NCBI RefSeq assembly: GCF_029227915.1
Contig: NC_079878.1
Span: 4,156,001 to 4,220,000, forward strand
Source of the DNA: Hydractinia symbiolongicarpus
Lineage: Eukaryota > Cnidaria > Hydrozoa > Anthoathecata > Hydractiniidae
Length of the DNA stretch: 64,000 bases
Direction: 5' to 3'
Shown here: positions 35,927 to 48,485 of the stretch, piece by piece
Numbering within the stretch: the stretch's first letter is position 1
Layout: the number at the start of each line of letters is the position of its first letter
The notes under the pieces: generated by a model
Database searches by the model: none
Told to the model about the DNA's origin: nothing
The model's input: only the letters and a program-made list of their open reading frames with translations
Position numbers and translations under genes: made by a program

Positions 35927-38900
35927 CTATTTCTTCAGCGCGCGATAACGGCTTGGATTGGTCCCAAAATAAAAAATGACTTTTTAATTTAAATTTTTAA
36001 ATGAAGTTCTACAACAGCGCCCAGTGTAATCGCTGAGTTCCGGCAATCGTTTCAACTTAAGAAGAATGTTATTTCTTGGGTCCAGTTGGCTCAATTATCA
36101 CATTTATAAGGTCACAGTCCAGAATCAGTTCAATTAAGTCCCACAGTCAATCGTTTCACTGTTAAAAGCGATGCAACTTAGTCACGTCGGAAAAAAATCA
36201 CTAAATACATGCGGGGCGAATATGTGACACAACCGTTGTAACTCAAACGGATTGACACCGTTAGAAAGTCAACGAAAAGTAGTTTTTGAAACTGTTTCTA
36301 TTTTTTCAGCGCGAACTAATGGCTGGGATTGGTCCCACAATAAAAAATGACTTATTTAACTTAATTTTTAAATAAAACTCTACCACAGCGCCCAGTGCAA
36401 TCGCTGAGTTCCAGCAATCAAGTCAAATTAAGAAGAATGTTATTTCTTGTAGTCAAACTGGCTCATTGATAACATTTATCAGGTCACACTCCAAAGTTAG
36501 TTCAATTAAGTCCCACAGTCAATCGTTTCGCTGTTAAAGGCAATGCAACCTATTAATATCAGAATACTATCGCTAAATACATGTTGGTACGAATATGTGA
36601 CGCAACCGTTGTAACTCAAACGGATTGATACCGCCAAGAAGTCGATGAAATGTAGTTTTTAAGAAAGTCTATTTCTTCACCGCGTTCTACTGGCCTGGAT
36701 TAGTCCCACAGTAAAAAAAGACTTATTTATCTAAATTTTTAAATAAAGCACTACCACAGAGCCTAGTGTACTCGCTGATTTCCAGCAATCATGTCGAATT
36801 AAGAAGAATGGTATTCCTCGGAGCCCAATTGGCTCATTTATCGCATTTACAAGGTCACAGTCCAGAATTGGTTCAATTAAGTCCCCCAGTCAATCATTTC
36901 ACTGTTAAAAGCAATACAACTTAGTAAAATTGGAAGAAAATCACTAAATACATGTTGGTACGAATATGTGACGCAACCGTTGTAACTCAAACGGATTGAC
37001 ACCGTTAGAAAGCCAATGAAATGTAGTTTTTGAGAATGTCTCTAATTCTTCAGCGCAAACTAACGGCTAGGATTGGTCCCACAGTAAGAAAAGACTTTCT
37101 TATCTAAATTATTAAATAAAGCACTACCACAGAGCCTAGTGTACTCGCTGAATTCCAGCAATCATGTCGAATTAAGAAGAATGGTATTCCTCGGATCCCA
37201 ATTGGCTCATTTATCGCATTTACAAGGTCACAGTCCAGAATCAGTTCAATTAATCCCACAGTCAACCGTTTCGCTGTTAAAAGCGATGCAACTTAGTCAC
37301 ATCGGAAAAAAATCACTAAATACATGTTGGTACGAATATGTGACGCAACCGTTGTAACTCAAACGGATTAACACTGTTAGAAATTCAATGAAATGTAGTT
37401 TTTGAAACTGTCTCTATTTCTTTAGCGCAAACTAACGGCTGGGATTGCTCCCACAGTAAAAAATAACTTATTTAACTTAATTTTTAAATAAAACGCTACC
37501 ACAGTGCCCAGTGCAGTCGCTGAGTTCCAGCAATCAAGTCAAATTAAGAAGAATGTTACTTCTTGTTGTCAAACTGGCTCATTTATCACATTTACAAGGT
37601 CACACTCCAAAATCAGTTCAATTAAGTCCCACAGTCAAACGTTTCACTTTTAAAAGCGATGCAACCTAGTAATATCCGAATACTATCGCTAAATACATGC
37701 GGGGCGAATATGTGACACAACCGTTGTAACTCAAACGGATTGACACCGTTAGAAAGTCAACTAAAAGTAGTTTTTGAAACTGTTTCTATTTTTTCAGCGC
37801 AAACTAATGGCTGGGATTGGTCCCACAATAAAAAATGACTTATTTAACTTAATTTTTAAATAAAACTCTACCACAGCGCCCAGTGCAATCGCTGAGTTCC
37901 AGCAATCAAGTCAAATTAAGAAGAATGTTATTTCTTGTAGTCAAACTGGCTCATTTATAACATTTATCAGGTCACACTCCAAAGTTAGTTCAATTAAGTC
38001 CCACAGTCAATCGTTTCGCTGTTAAAGGCGATGCAACCTATTAATATCAGAATACTATCGCTAAATACATGTTGGTACGAATATGTGACGCAACAGTTGT
38101 AACTCAAACGGATTGATACCGCCAAGAAGTCGATGAAATGTAGTTTTTAAGAAAGTCTATTTCTTCACCGCCTTCTAACGGCCTGGATTAGTCCCACAGT
38201 AAAAAAAGACTTATTTATCTAAATTTTTAAATAAAGCACTACCACAGAGCCTAGTGTACTCGCTGATTTCCAGCAATCATGTCGAATTAAGAAGAATGGT
38301 ATTCCTCGGAGCCCAATTGGCTCATTTATCGCATTTACAAGGTCACAGTCCAGAATTGGTTCAATTAAGTCCCCCAGTCAATCGTTTCACTGTTAAAAGC
38401 AATACAACTTAGTAAAATTGGAAGAAAATCACTAAATACATGTTGGTACGAATATGTGACGCAACCGTTGTAACTCAAACGGATTGACACCGTTAGAAAG
38501 TCAATGAAATGTAGTTTTTGAGAATGTCTCTATTTCTTCAGCGCGCGATAACGGCTTGGATTGGTCCCAAAATAAAAAATGACTTTTTAATTTAAATTTT
38601 TAAATGAAGTTCTACAACAGCGCCCAGTGTAATCGCTGAGTTCCGGCAATCGTTTCAACTTAAGAAGAATGTTATTTCTTGGGTCCAGTTGGCTCAATTA
38701 TCACATTTATAAGGTCACAGTCCAGAATCAGTTCAATTAAGTCCCACAGTCAATCGTTTCACTGTTAAAAGCGATGCAACTTAGTCACGTCGGAAAAAAA
38801 TCACTAAATACATGCGGGGCGAATATGTGACACAACCGTTGTAACTCAAACGGATTGACACCGTTAGAAAGTCAACGAAAAGTAGTTTTTGAAACTGTTT

Positions 38901-41133
38901 CTATTTTTTCAGCGCGAACTAATGGCTGGGATTGGTCCCACAATAAAAAATGACTTATTTAACTTAATTTTTAAATAAAACTCTACCACAGCGCCCAGTG
39001 CAATCGCTGAGTTCCAGCAATCAAGTCAAATTAAGAAGAATGTTATTTCTTGTAGTCAAACTGGCTCATTGATAACATTTATCAGGTCACACTCCAAAGT
39101 TAGTTCAATTAAGTCCCACAGTCAATCGTTTCGCTGTTAAAGGCAATGCAACCTATTAATATCAGAATACTATCGCTAAATACATGTTGGTACGAATATG
39201 TGACGCAACCGTTGTAACTCAAACGGATTGATACCGCCAAGAAGTCGATGAAATGTAGTTTTTAAGAAAGTCTATTTCTTCACCGCGTTCTACTGGCCTG
39301 GATTAGTCCCACAGTAAAAAAAGACTTATTTATCTAAATTTTTAAATAAAGCACTACCACAGAGCCTAGTGTACTCGCTGATTTCCAGCAATCATGTCGA
39401 ATTAAGAAGAATGGTATTCCTCGGAGCCCAATTGGCTCATTTATCGCATTTACAAGGTCACAGTCCAGAATTGGTTCAATTAAGTCCCCCAGTCAATCAT
39501 TTCACTGTTAAAAGCAATACAACTTAGTAAAATTGGAAGAAAATCACTAAATACATGTTGGTACGAATATGTGACGCAACCGTTGTAACTCAAACGGATT
39601 GACACCGTTAGAAAGCCAATGAAATGTAGTTTTTGAGAATGTCTCTAATTCTTCAGCGCAAACTAACGGCTAGGATTGGTCCCACAGTAAGAAAAGACTT
39701 TCTTATCTAAATTATTAAATAAAGCACTACCACAGAGCCTAGTGTACTCGCTGAATTCCAGCAATCATGTCGAATTAAGAAGAATGGTATTCCTCGGATC
39801 CCAATTGGCTCATTTATCGCATTTACAAGGTCACAGTCCAGAATCAGTTCAATTAATCCCACAGTCAACCGTTTCACTGTTAAAAGCGATGCAACTTAGT
39901 CACATCGGAAAAAAATCACTAAATACATGTTGGTACGAATATGTGACACAACCGTTGTAACTCAAACGGATTAACACTGTTAGAAATTCAATGAAATGTA
40001 GTTTTTGAAACTGTCTCTATTTCTTCAGCGCAAACTAACGGCTGGGATTGCTCCCACAGTAAAAAATAACTTATTTAACTTAATTTTTAAATAAAACGCT
40101 ACCACAGTGCCCAGTGCAGTCGCTGAGTTCCAGCAATCAAGTCAAATTAAGAAGAATGTTACTTCTTGTTGTCAAACTGGCTCATTTATCACATTTACAA
40201 GGTCACACTCCAAAATCAGTTCAATTAAGTCCCACAGTCAAACGTTTCACTTTTAAAAGCGATGCAACCTAGTAATATCCGAATACTATCGCTAAATACA
40301 TGCGGGGCGAATATGTGACACAACCGTTGTAACTCAAACGGATTGACACCGTTAGAAAGTCAACTAAAAGTAGTTTTTGAAACTGTTTCTATTTTTTCAG
40401 CGCAAACTAATGGCTGGGATTGGTCCCACAATAAAAAATGACTTATTTAACTTAATTTTTAAATAAAACTCTACCACAGCGCCCAGTGCAATCGCTGAGT
40501 TCCAGCAATCAAGTCAAATTAAGAAGAATGTTATTTCTTGTAGTCAAACTGGCTCATTTATAACATTTATCAGGTCACACTCCAAAGTTAGCTCAATTAA
40601 GTCCCACAGTCAATCGTTTCGCTGTTAAAGGCGATGCAACCTATTAATATCAGAATACTATCGCTAAATACATGTTGGTACGAATATGTGACGCAACAGT
40701 TGTAACTCAAACGGATTGATACCGCCAAGAAGTCGATGAAATGTAGTTTTTAAGAAAGTCTATTTCTTCACCGCCTTCTAACGGCCTGGATTAGTCCCAC
40801 AGTAAAAAAAGACTTATTTATCTAAATTTTTAAATAAAGCACTACCACAGAGCCTAGTGTACTCGCTGATTTCCAGCAATCATGTCGAATTAAGAAGAAT
40901 GGTATTCCTCGGAGCCCAATTGGCTCATTTATCGCATTTACAAGGTCACAGTCCAGAATTGGTTCAATTAAGTCCCCCAGTCAATCGTTTCACTGTTAAA
41001 AGCAATACAACTTAGTAAAATTGGAAGAAAATCACTAAATACATGTTGGTACGAATATGTGACGCAACCGTTGTAACTCAAACGGATTGACACCGTTAGA
41101 AAGTCAATGAAATGTAGTTTTTGAGAATGTCTC
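35927..41133. repeat. Third 7-monomer higher-order repeat, 2603-bp period
   Basis: Sequence 35927-38530 recurs at 38530-41133 (2603 bp). Shared private features are 'cttggattggtcccaaaat' (35950 and 38553), 'tagtcacgtcgg' (36179 and 38782), 'cattgataacatttatcagg' (36465 and 39068), 'ttcaccgcgttctactggcc' (36676 and 39279) and 'tcctcggatcccaattgg' (37188 and 39791). Few differences exist, such as tttcgctg at 37269 against tttcactg at 39872. Identity ends near 38530/41133. Several units share a second, weaker 1490-bp (4-monomer) relationship inside each copy. Confidence 0.92.
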
Positions 41134-43480
41134 TAATTCTTCAGCGCAAACTAACGGCTAGGATTAGTCCCACAGTAAGAAAAGACTTTTTTATCTAAAT
41201 TATTAAATAAAGCACTACCACAGAGCCTAGTGTACTCGCGGAATTCCAGCAATCATGTCGAATTAAGAAGAATGGTATTCCTCGGATCCCAATTGGCTCA
41301 TTTATCGCATTTACAAGGTCACAGTCCAGAATCAGTTCAATTAAGTCCCACAGTCAACCGTTTCTCTGTTAAAAGCGATGCAACTTAGTCACATCGGAAA
41401 AAAATCACTAAATACATGTTGGTACGAATATGTGACGCAACCGTTGTAACTCAAACGGATTAACACCGTTAGAAAGTCATTGAAATGTAGTTTTTGAAGC
41501 TGTCTCTTATTCTTCAGCGCGTGCTAACGGCCAGGATTAGTCCCACAGTAAAAAAATACTTATTTATCTAAATTTTTAAATAAAGCACTACCACAGAGCC
41601 TAGTGTACTCGCTGAATTCCAGCAATCATGTCGAATTAAGAAGAATGGTATTCCTCGGATCCCAATTGGCTCATTTAATGCATTTACAAGGTCACAGTCC
41701 AGAATCAGTTCAATTAAGTCCCACAGTCAACCGTTTCACTGTTAAAAGCGATGCAACTTAGTCACATCGGAAAAAAATCTCTAAATACATGTTGGTACGA
41801 ATATGTGACGCAACCGTTGTAACTCAAACGGATTAACACCGTTAGAAAGTCATTAAAATGTAGTTTTTGAAGCTGTCTCTATTTCTTCAGCGCGTGCTAA
41901 CGGCCAGGATTAGTCCCACAGTAAAAAAATACTTATTTATCTAATATTTTAAATAAAGCACTACCACAGAGCCTAGTGTACTCGCTGAATTCCAGCAATC
42001 ATGTCGAATTAAGAAGAATGGTATTCCTTGGAGTCCAATTGGCTCATTTAACGCATTTGCAAGGTCACAGTCCAGAATCAGTTCAATTAAGGCCCACGGT
42101 CAATCGTTTCACTGTTAAATGCGATTCAACTTAGTCACATCGGAAAAAATCACTAAATACATGTTGGTACAAATATGTGACGCAACCGTTGTAACTCAAA
42201 CGGATTAACCCCGTTTAAAAGTCAATGAAATGTAGTTTTTGAAACTGTCTCTATTTCCTCAGCGCGAACTAACGGCTGGGATTGGTACCACAGTAAAAAA
42301 TGACTTATTTAACTTAATTTTTAAATAAAACGCTACCACAGTGCCCAGTGCAATCGCTGAGTTCCACCAATAAAGTCAAATTAAAAAGAATGTTACTTGT
42401 TGTGGTCAAACTGGCTCATTTATCACATTTATAAGGTCACAGTCCAAAGTTAGTTCAATTAAGTGCCACAGTCAATTGTTTTACTGTTAAAGGCTATGCA
42501 ACCTAGTAATATCAGAATACTATCGCTAAATACATGTTGGTACGAATATGTGACGCAACCGTTGTAACTCAAACGGATTAACACCGTTAGAAAGTCATTG
42601 AAATGTAGTTTTTGAAGCTGTCTCTATTTCTTCAGCGCGTGCTAACGGCCAGGATTTGTCCCACAGTAAAAAAAGACTTATTTATCTAAATTTTTAAATA
42701 AAGCACTACCACAGAGCCTAGTGTACTCGCTGAATTCCAGCAATGATGTCGATTTAGAAGAATGGTATTCCTTGGAGTCCAATTGGCTCATTTAACACAT
42801 TTACAAGGTCACAGTCCAGGATCAGTTCAATTAAGGCCCACGGTCAATCGTTTCACTGTTAAAAGCGATGCAACTTAGTCACATCGGAAAAAATCACTAA
42901 ATGCATGTTGGTACGAATATGTGACGCAACTGTTGTAACTCAAACGGATTAACAACGTTACAAAATGTCAATGAAATAAAGTTTTTGAAACTGTCTCTAT
43001 TTCTTCAGCGCGAACTAACGACTGAGATTGGTCCAACAGTAAAAAATGACTTATTTAACTTAATTTTTAAATAAAACGCTACCACAGTGCCCAGTGCAAT
43101 AGCTGAGTTCCAGCAATCAGGTCAAATTAAGAAGAATGTTACTTCTTGTAGTCAAACTGGCTCACTTATCACATTTTTAAGGTCAAACTTCAAAATCAGT
43201 TCGATTAAGTCTCACAGTCAAACGTTTCACTGTTAAAAGCGATGCAACCTAGTAATATCCGAATACTATCGCTGAGTACATGTGGGGACGAATATGTAAC
43301 GCAACCGTTGTAACTCAAACGGATCGACACCGTTAGAAAGTCAAGGAAATGTAGTTTTTGAAGCTGTCTCTATTTCTTCAGCGCGAACTAATGGCTAGTA
43401 TTGGTCCCACAGTAAAAAATGACTTATTTAAGTTAATTTTTAAATAAAACTCTACCACAAGGCCCAGTGCAATCGCTGAG
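41133..43480. repeat. Satellite monomers with a local single-unit duplication
   Basis: Units at 41249-41620 and 41622-41994 are near-copies 373 bp apart; both contain tcctcggatccc and 'acagtcaaccgtttc'. Units near 42.0 and 42.7 kb share 'cattccttggagtccaattg'-like variants and 'aaggcccacggtcaatcg'. No other features. Confidence 0.8.
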
Positions 43481-43486
43481 TTCCAG

Positions 43487-44220
43487 CAATCAAATCAAAT
43501 TAAGAAGAATGGTAATTCTTGTAGTCAAACTGGCTCATTTATCACATTTATAAGGTCAAAGTCCAAAATCAGTTCAATTAAGTCCCACAGTCAATCATTT
43601 CACTGTTAAGTGCGATGCAACCTAGTAATATCCGAATACTATCGCTAAATACATGTGTGGACGAATATGTGGCGCAACCGTTGTAACTCAAACGGATTGA
43701 TACCGTTACAAAGCCAATGAAATGTAGTTTTTGAAACTGTCGTTTTTTCTTCAGCGGGCGATAACGGCTAGGATTGCTCCCACAGTAAAAAATGAGTTTT
43801 TTATTTAAATTTTTAATAAAGCGCTGCCACAGCGCACAGTGGAATCGCTGAGTTCCAGCAATCAAATCAAATTAAGAAGAATGGTAATTCTTGTAGTCAA
43901 ACTGGCTCATTTATCACATTTATAAGGTCAAAGTCCAAAATCAGTTCAATTAAGTCCCACAGTCAATCATTTCACTGTTAAGTGCGATGCAACCTAGTAA
44001 TATCCGAATACTATCGCTAAATACATGTGTGGACGAATATGTGGCGCAACCGTTGTAACTCAAACGGATTGATACCGTTACAAAGCCAATGAAATGTAGT
44101 TTTTGAAACTGTCGTTTTTTCTTCAGCGGGCGATAACGGCTAGGATTGCTCCCACAGTAAAAAATGAGTTTTTTATTTAAATTTTTAATAAAGCGCTGCC
44201 ACAGCGCACAGTGGAATCGA
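43487..44220. repeat. Single-monomer tandem duplication, 372-bp period
   Basis: Sequence 43490-43842 recurs at 43862-44214 with essentially no change. Private variants in both copies are 'caatcaaatcaaattaag', 'gttaagtgcgatgcaacc', 'catgtgtggacgaatatgtg', 'gtcgttttttcttcagcggg' and 'cacagcgcacagtgg'. This is the only near-perfect monomer dimer seen in the window. The second copy runs into a 49-bp deletion. Confidence 0.92.
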
Positions 44221-44311
44221 TGAGTTCCAGCAATTAACGCATTTACAAGGTCACAGTCCAGAATCAGTTCAATTAGGGCCCACAGTCAATCGTTTCACTG
44301 TTAAAAGCGAT
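43989..44311. repeat. Truncated monomer (49-bp deletion)
   Basis: Landmark spacing is 323 bp. Near 44233 'gagttccagcaa' joins 'ttaacgcatttacaagg'. The usual 49 bases from the 'tcatgtcgaattaag' block through 'ggctcat' are gone. Microhomology is about one base. Confidence 0.9.
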
Positions 44312-44683
44312 GCAACTTAGTCACATTGGAAAAAATCACTAAATACATGTTGGTACGAATATGTGACGCAACCGTTGTAACTCATTCGGATTTATACCGC
44401 TCGAAAGTCAATGAAATGTAGTCTTTGGAACAGTTCCTCTTTAATCAGCGCGTGCTAACGGCCAGGATTGGTCCCACAGAAAGAAATGACTTATTTATCT
44501 TAATTTTTTAATAAAGCACTACCACAGAGACTAGTGTGCTCGCTGAATTCCAGCAATCATGCCGAATTAATAAGAATGGTGTTCCTTGGAGTCCAATTGG
44601 CTCATTGAACGCATTTAAAAGGTCACAGTCCAGAATCAGTTCAATTAAGGCCTACAGTCAATCGTTTCACTGTTAAAAGCGAT

Positions 44684-44992
44684 GTAACTTAGTCACATCG
44701 AAAAAAATCACTAAATACATGTTGGTACGAATATTTGACGCAACCGTTGTAACTCAAACGGATTAACACCGTTAGAAAGCCAATGAAAGTAAGAAGTGAG
44801 TTTTTTATATAAATTTTTAATAAAGCGCTGCCACAGCGCCCAGTGGAATCGATGAGTTCCAGCAATCATGTCAAACTAAGAAGAATGTTAATTCTTGTAG
44901 TCAAACTGGCTCATTTATCACATTTATAAGGTCAAAGTCCAAAATCAGTTCAATTAAGTCCCACAGTCAATCATTTCACTGTTAAAAGCAAT
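44684..44992. repeat. Truncated monomer (~63-bp deletion)
   Basis: Landmark spacing is 309 bp. Near 44788 'gccaatgaaa' joins 'gtaagaagtgag', skipping the pyrimidine tract and the 'gctaggattgctccc' segment (about 62-63 bases). It lies less than 600 bp from the 49-bp deletion. Confidence 0.9.
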
Positions 44993-45479
44993 ACAACTTA
45001 GAAATATCGGAAAAAAATCACTAAAAATATGTTGGTACGAATATGTGACGCAACCGTTGTAACACCAACGGATTAACACCGTTAGAAAGTCATTGAAATG
45101 TAGTTTTTGAAGCCGTCTCTATTTCTTCAGCGCGTGCTAACGGCCAGGATTGGTCTCACAGTAAGAAATGACTTATTTATCTTAATTTTTTAATAAAGCA
45201 CTACCACAGAGCCTAGTGTGCTCGCTGAATTCCAGCAATCATGCCGAATTAAGAAGAATGGTGTTCCTTGGAGTCCAATTGGCTCATTTAACGCATTTAA
45301 AAGGTCACAGTCCAGAATCAGTTCAATTAAGGCCCACAGTCAATCGTTTCACTGTTAAAAGCGATGTAACTTAGTCACATCGGAAAAAATCACTAAATAC
45401 ATGTTGGTAAGAATATGTGACGCAACCGTTGCAACTCAAACGGATTAACACCGTTAGAAAGCCAATGAAATGTAGTTTT
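44993..45479. repeat. Ordinary monomer before the next HOR
   Basis: Just over one unit of A-type with 'gtgttccttggagtcc', a variant also present near 44580. Nothing else is seen. Confidence 0.75.
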
Positions 45480-48400
45480 TGAAACTGTCTCTATTTCTGC
45501 AGCGGGAACTAACGGCTGTGATTGGTCCCACAGTAAAAAATGACTTATTTAACTTAATTTTTAAATAAAATGCTACCACAGTGCCCAGTGCAATCGCTGA
45601 GTTCCAGCAATCAAGACAAATTAAGAAGAATGTTACTTCTTGTTGTCAAAATGGCTCATTTATCACATTTTTAAGGTCAAAGTCCAAAATCAGTTCGATT
45701 ATGTCCCACAATCAAACGTTTCACTGTTAAAAGCGATGCAACCTAGTGCTATCAAAAAAATATCGCTAAATACATGTTCGTACGAATATGTGACGCAACC
45801 GTTGTAAATTAAACGGATTGATATGGCCAAGAAGTCGATGAAATGTAGTTTCTGAGAATGTCTCTATTTCTTCAGCGCGAACTAACGGCTGTGATTGGTC
45901 CCACAGTAAAAAATGACTTATTTAACTTAATTTTTAAATAAAACGCTACAACAGTGCCCAGTGCAATCGCTGAGTTCCAGCAATAAAGACAAATTAAGAA
46001 GAATGTTACTTCTTGTTGTCAAACTGGCTCATTTATCACATTTTTAAGGTCAAAGTCCAAAATCAGTTCGATTATGTCCCACAATCAAACGTTTCATTGT
46101 TAAAAACGATGCAACCTAGTGCTATCAGAAAAATATCGCTAAATACATGTTCGTACGAATATGTGACGCACCCGTTGTAAATTAAACGGATTGATACGGC
46201 CAAGAAGTCGATGAAATGTAGTTTCTGAGAATGTCTCTATTTCTTCAGCGCGAACTAACGGCTAGGATTGGTCCCACAGTGAAAAATGACTTATTTATCT
46301 TAATTTTTGAATAAGGCGCTACCACAGCGCCCTGTGTAATCGTTGAGTTCCTGCAATCATGTCAAATTAAGAAGAATGTTATTTCTTGTATTCAAACTGG
46401 CTCATTTATCACATTTATAAGGTCAAAGCCCAAAATCAGTTCAATTAAGTCCCACAGTCAAACGTTTCACTGTTAAAAGCGATGAAACCTAGTAATATCC
46501 AAATACTATCGCTAAATACATGTGGGGACGAATATGCGGCTCAACCGTTGTAACTCAAACGAATTTTTACCGCTAGAAACTGAATGAAATGTAGTCTTTG
46601 AAACCGTTCCTATTTATTCAGCGCATGCTAACGGCCAGGATTGGTGCCACAGTAAGAAAAGACTTATTTATCTAAATTTTTAAATAAAGCACTACCACAG
46701 AGCCTAGTGTACTCGCTGCATTCCAACAATCATGTCGAATTAAGAAGAATGGTATTCCTTGGAGTCCAATTGGCTCATTTAACGCATTTACAAGGTCACA
46801 GTCCAGAATCAGTTCAATTAAGGCCCACAGTCAAACGTTTCACTTTTAAAAGCGATGCAACCTACTAATATCCGAATACTATCGCTAAATACATGTGGGT
46901 CGAATATGTGACGCAACTGTTGTAACTCAAACGGATTAACACTCTTAGAAAGTCAATGAAATGTAGTTTTTGAAACTGTCTCTATTTCTTCAGCGGGAAC
47001 TAACGGCTGTGATTGGTCCCACAGTAAAAAATGACTTATTTAACTTAATTTTTAAATAAAACGCTACCACAGTGCCCAGTGCAATCGCTGAGTTCCAGCA
47101 ATCAAGACAAATTAAGAAGAATGTTACTTCTTGTTGTCAAACTGGCTCATTTATCACATTTTTAAGGTCAAAGTCCAAAATCAGTTCGATTATGTCCCAC
47201 AATCAAACGTTTCACTGTTAAAAGCGATGCAACCTAGTGCTATCAAAAAAATATCGCTAAATACATGTTCGTACGAATATGTAACGCAACCGTTGTAAAT
47301 AAAACGGATTGATATGGCCAAGAAGTCGATGAAATGTAGTTTCTGAGAATGTCTCTATTTCTTCAGCGCGAACTAACGGCTGTGATTGGTCCCACAGTAA
47401 AAAATGACTTATTTAACTTAATTTTTAAATAAAACGCTACAACAGTGCCCAGTGCAATCGCTGAGTTCCAGCAATCAAGACAAATTAAGAAGAATGTTAC
47501 TTCTTGTTGTCAAACTGGCTCATTTATCACATTTTTAAGGTCAAAGTCCAAAATCAGTTCGATTATGTCCCACAATCAAACGTTTCACTGTTAAAAGCGA
47601 TGCAACCTAGTGCTATCAGAAAAATATCGCTAAATACATGTTCGTACGAATATGAGACGCACCCGTTGTAAATTAAACGGATTGATACGGCCAAGAAGTC
47701 GATGAAATGTAGTTTCTGAGAATGTCTCTATTTCTTCAGCGCGAACTAACGGCTAGGATTGGTCCCACAGTGAAAAATGACTTATTTATCTTAATTTTTG
47801 AATAAGGCGCTACCACAGCGCCCTGTGTAATCGTTGAGTTCCTGCAATCATGTCAAATTAAGAAGAATGTTATTTCTTGTATTCAAACTGGCTCATTTAT
47901 CACATTTATAAGGTCAAAGCCCAAAAGCATTTCAATTAAGTCCCACAGTCAAACGTTTCACTGTTAAAAGCGATGAAACCTAGTAATATCCAAATACTAT
48001 CGCTAAATACATGTGGGGACGAATATGCGGCTCAACCGTTGTAACTCAAACGAATTTTTACCGCTAGAAACTCAATGAAATGTAGTCTTTGAAACCGTTC
48101 CTATTTATTCAGCGCATGCTAACGGCCAGGATTGGTCCCACAGTAAGAAAAGACTTATTTATCTAAATTTTTAAATAAAGCACTACCACAGAGCCTAGTG
48201 TACTCGCTGCATTCCAACAATCATGTCGAATTAGGAAGAATGGTATTCCTTGGAGTCCAATTGGCTCATTTAACGCATTTACAAGGTCACAGTCCAGAAT
48301 CAGTTCAATTAAGGCCCACAGTCAAACGTTTCACTTTTAAAAGCGATGCAACCTACTAATATCCGAATACTATCGCTAAATACATGTGGGTCGAATATGT

Positions 48401-48485
48401 GACGCAACTGTTGTAACTCAAACGGATTAACACTCTTAGAAAGTCAATGAAATGTAGTTTTTGAAACTGTCTCTATTTCTTCAGC
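45480..48485. repeat. 4-monomer higher-order repeat, 1491-bp period
   Basis: Landmarks 45738, 46111, 46484 and 46857 pair with 47229, 47602, 47975 and 48348 at 1491 bp. Shared variants are 'gcgggaactaacggctgtg' (45502 and 46993), 'acctagtgctatc' (45741 and 47232), 'gatatggccaag' (45830 and 47321), 'gcgccctgtgtaatcg' (46328 and 47819), 'gatgaaacctag' (46482 and 47973) and 'aacactcttag' (46926 and 48417). The copies differ at a few bases, for example caataaagac against caatcaagac. Confidence 0.92.

Noticed and set aside
43578-43865. Minus-strand open frame of 95 codons
   Set aside because: It lies wholly in satellite sequence, is absent from most homologous monomers, and depends on local indels and substitutions. 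A chance frame.
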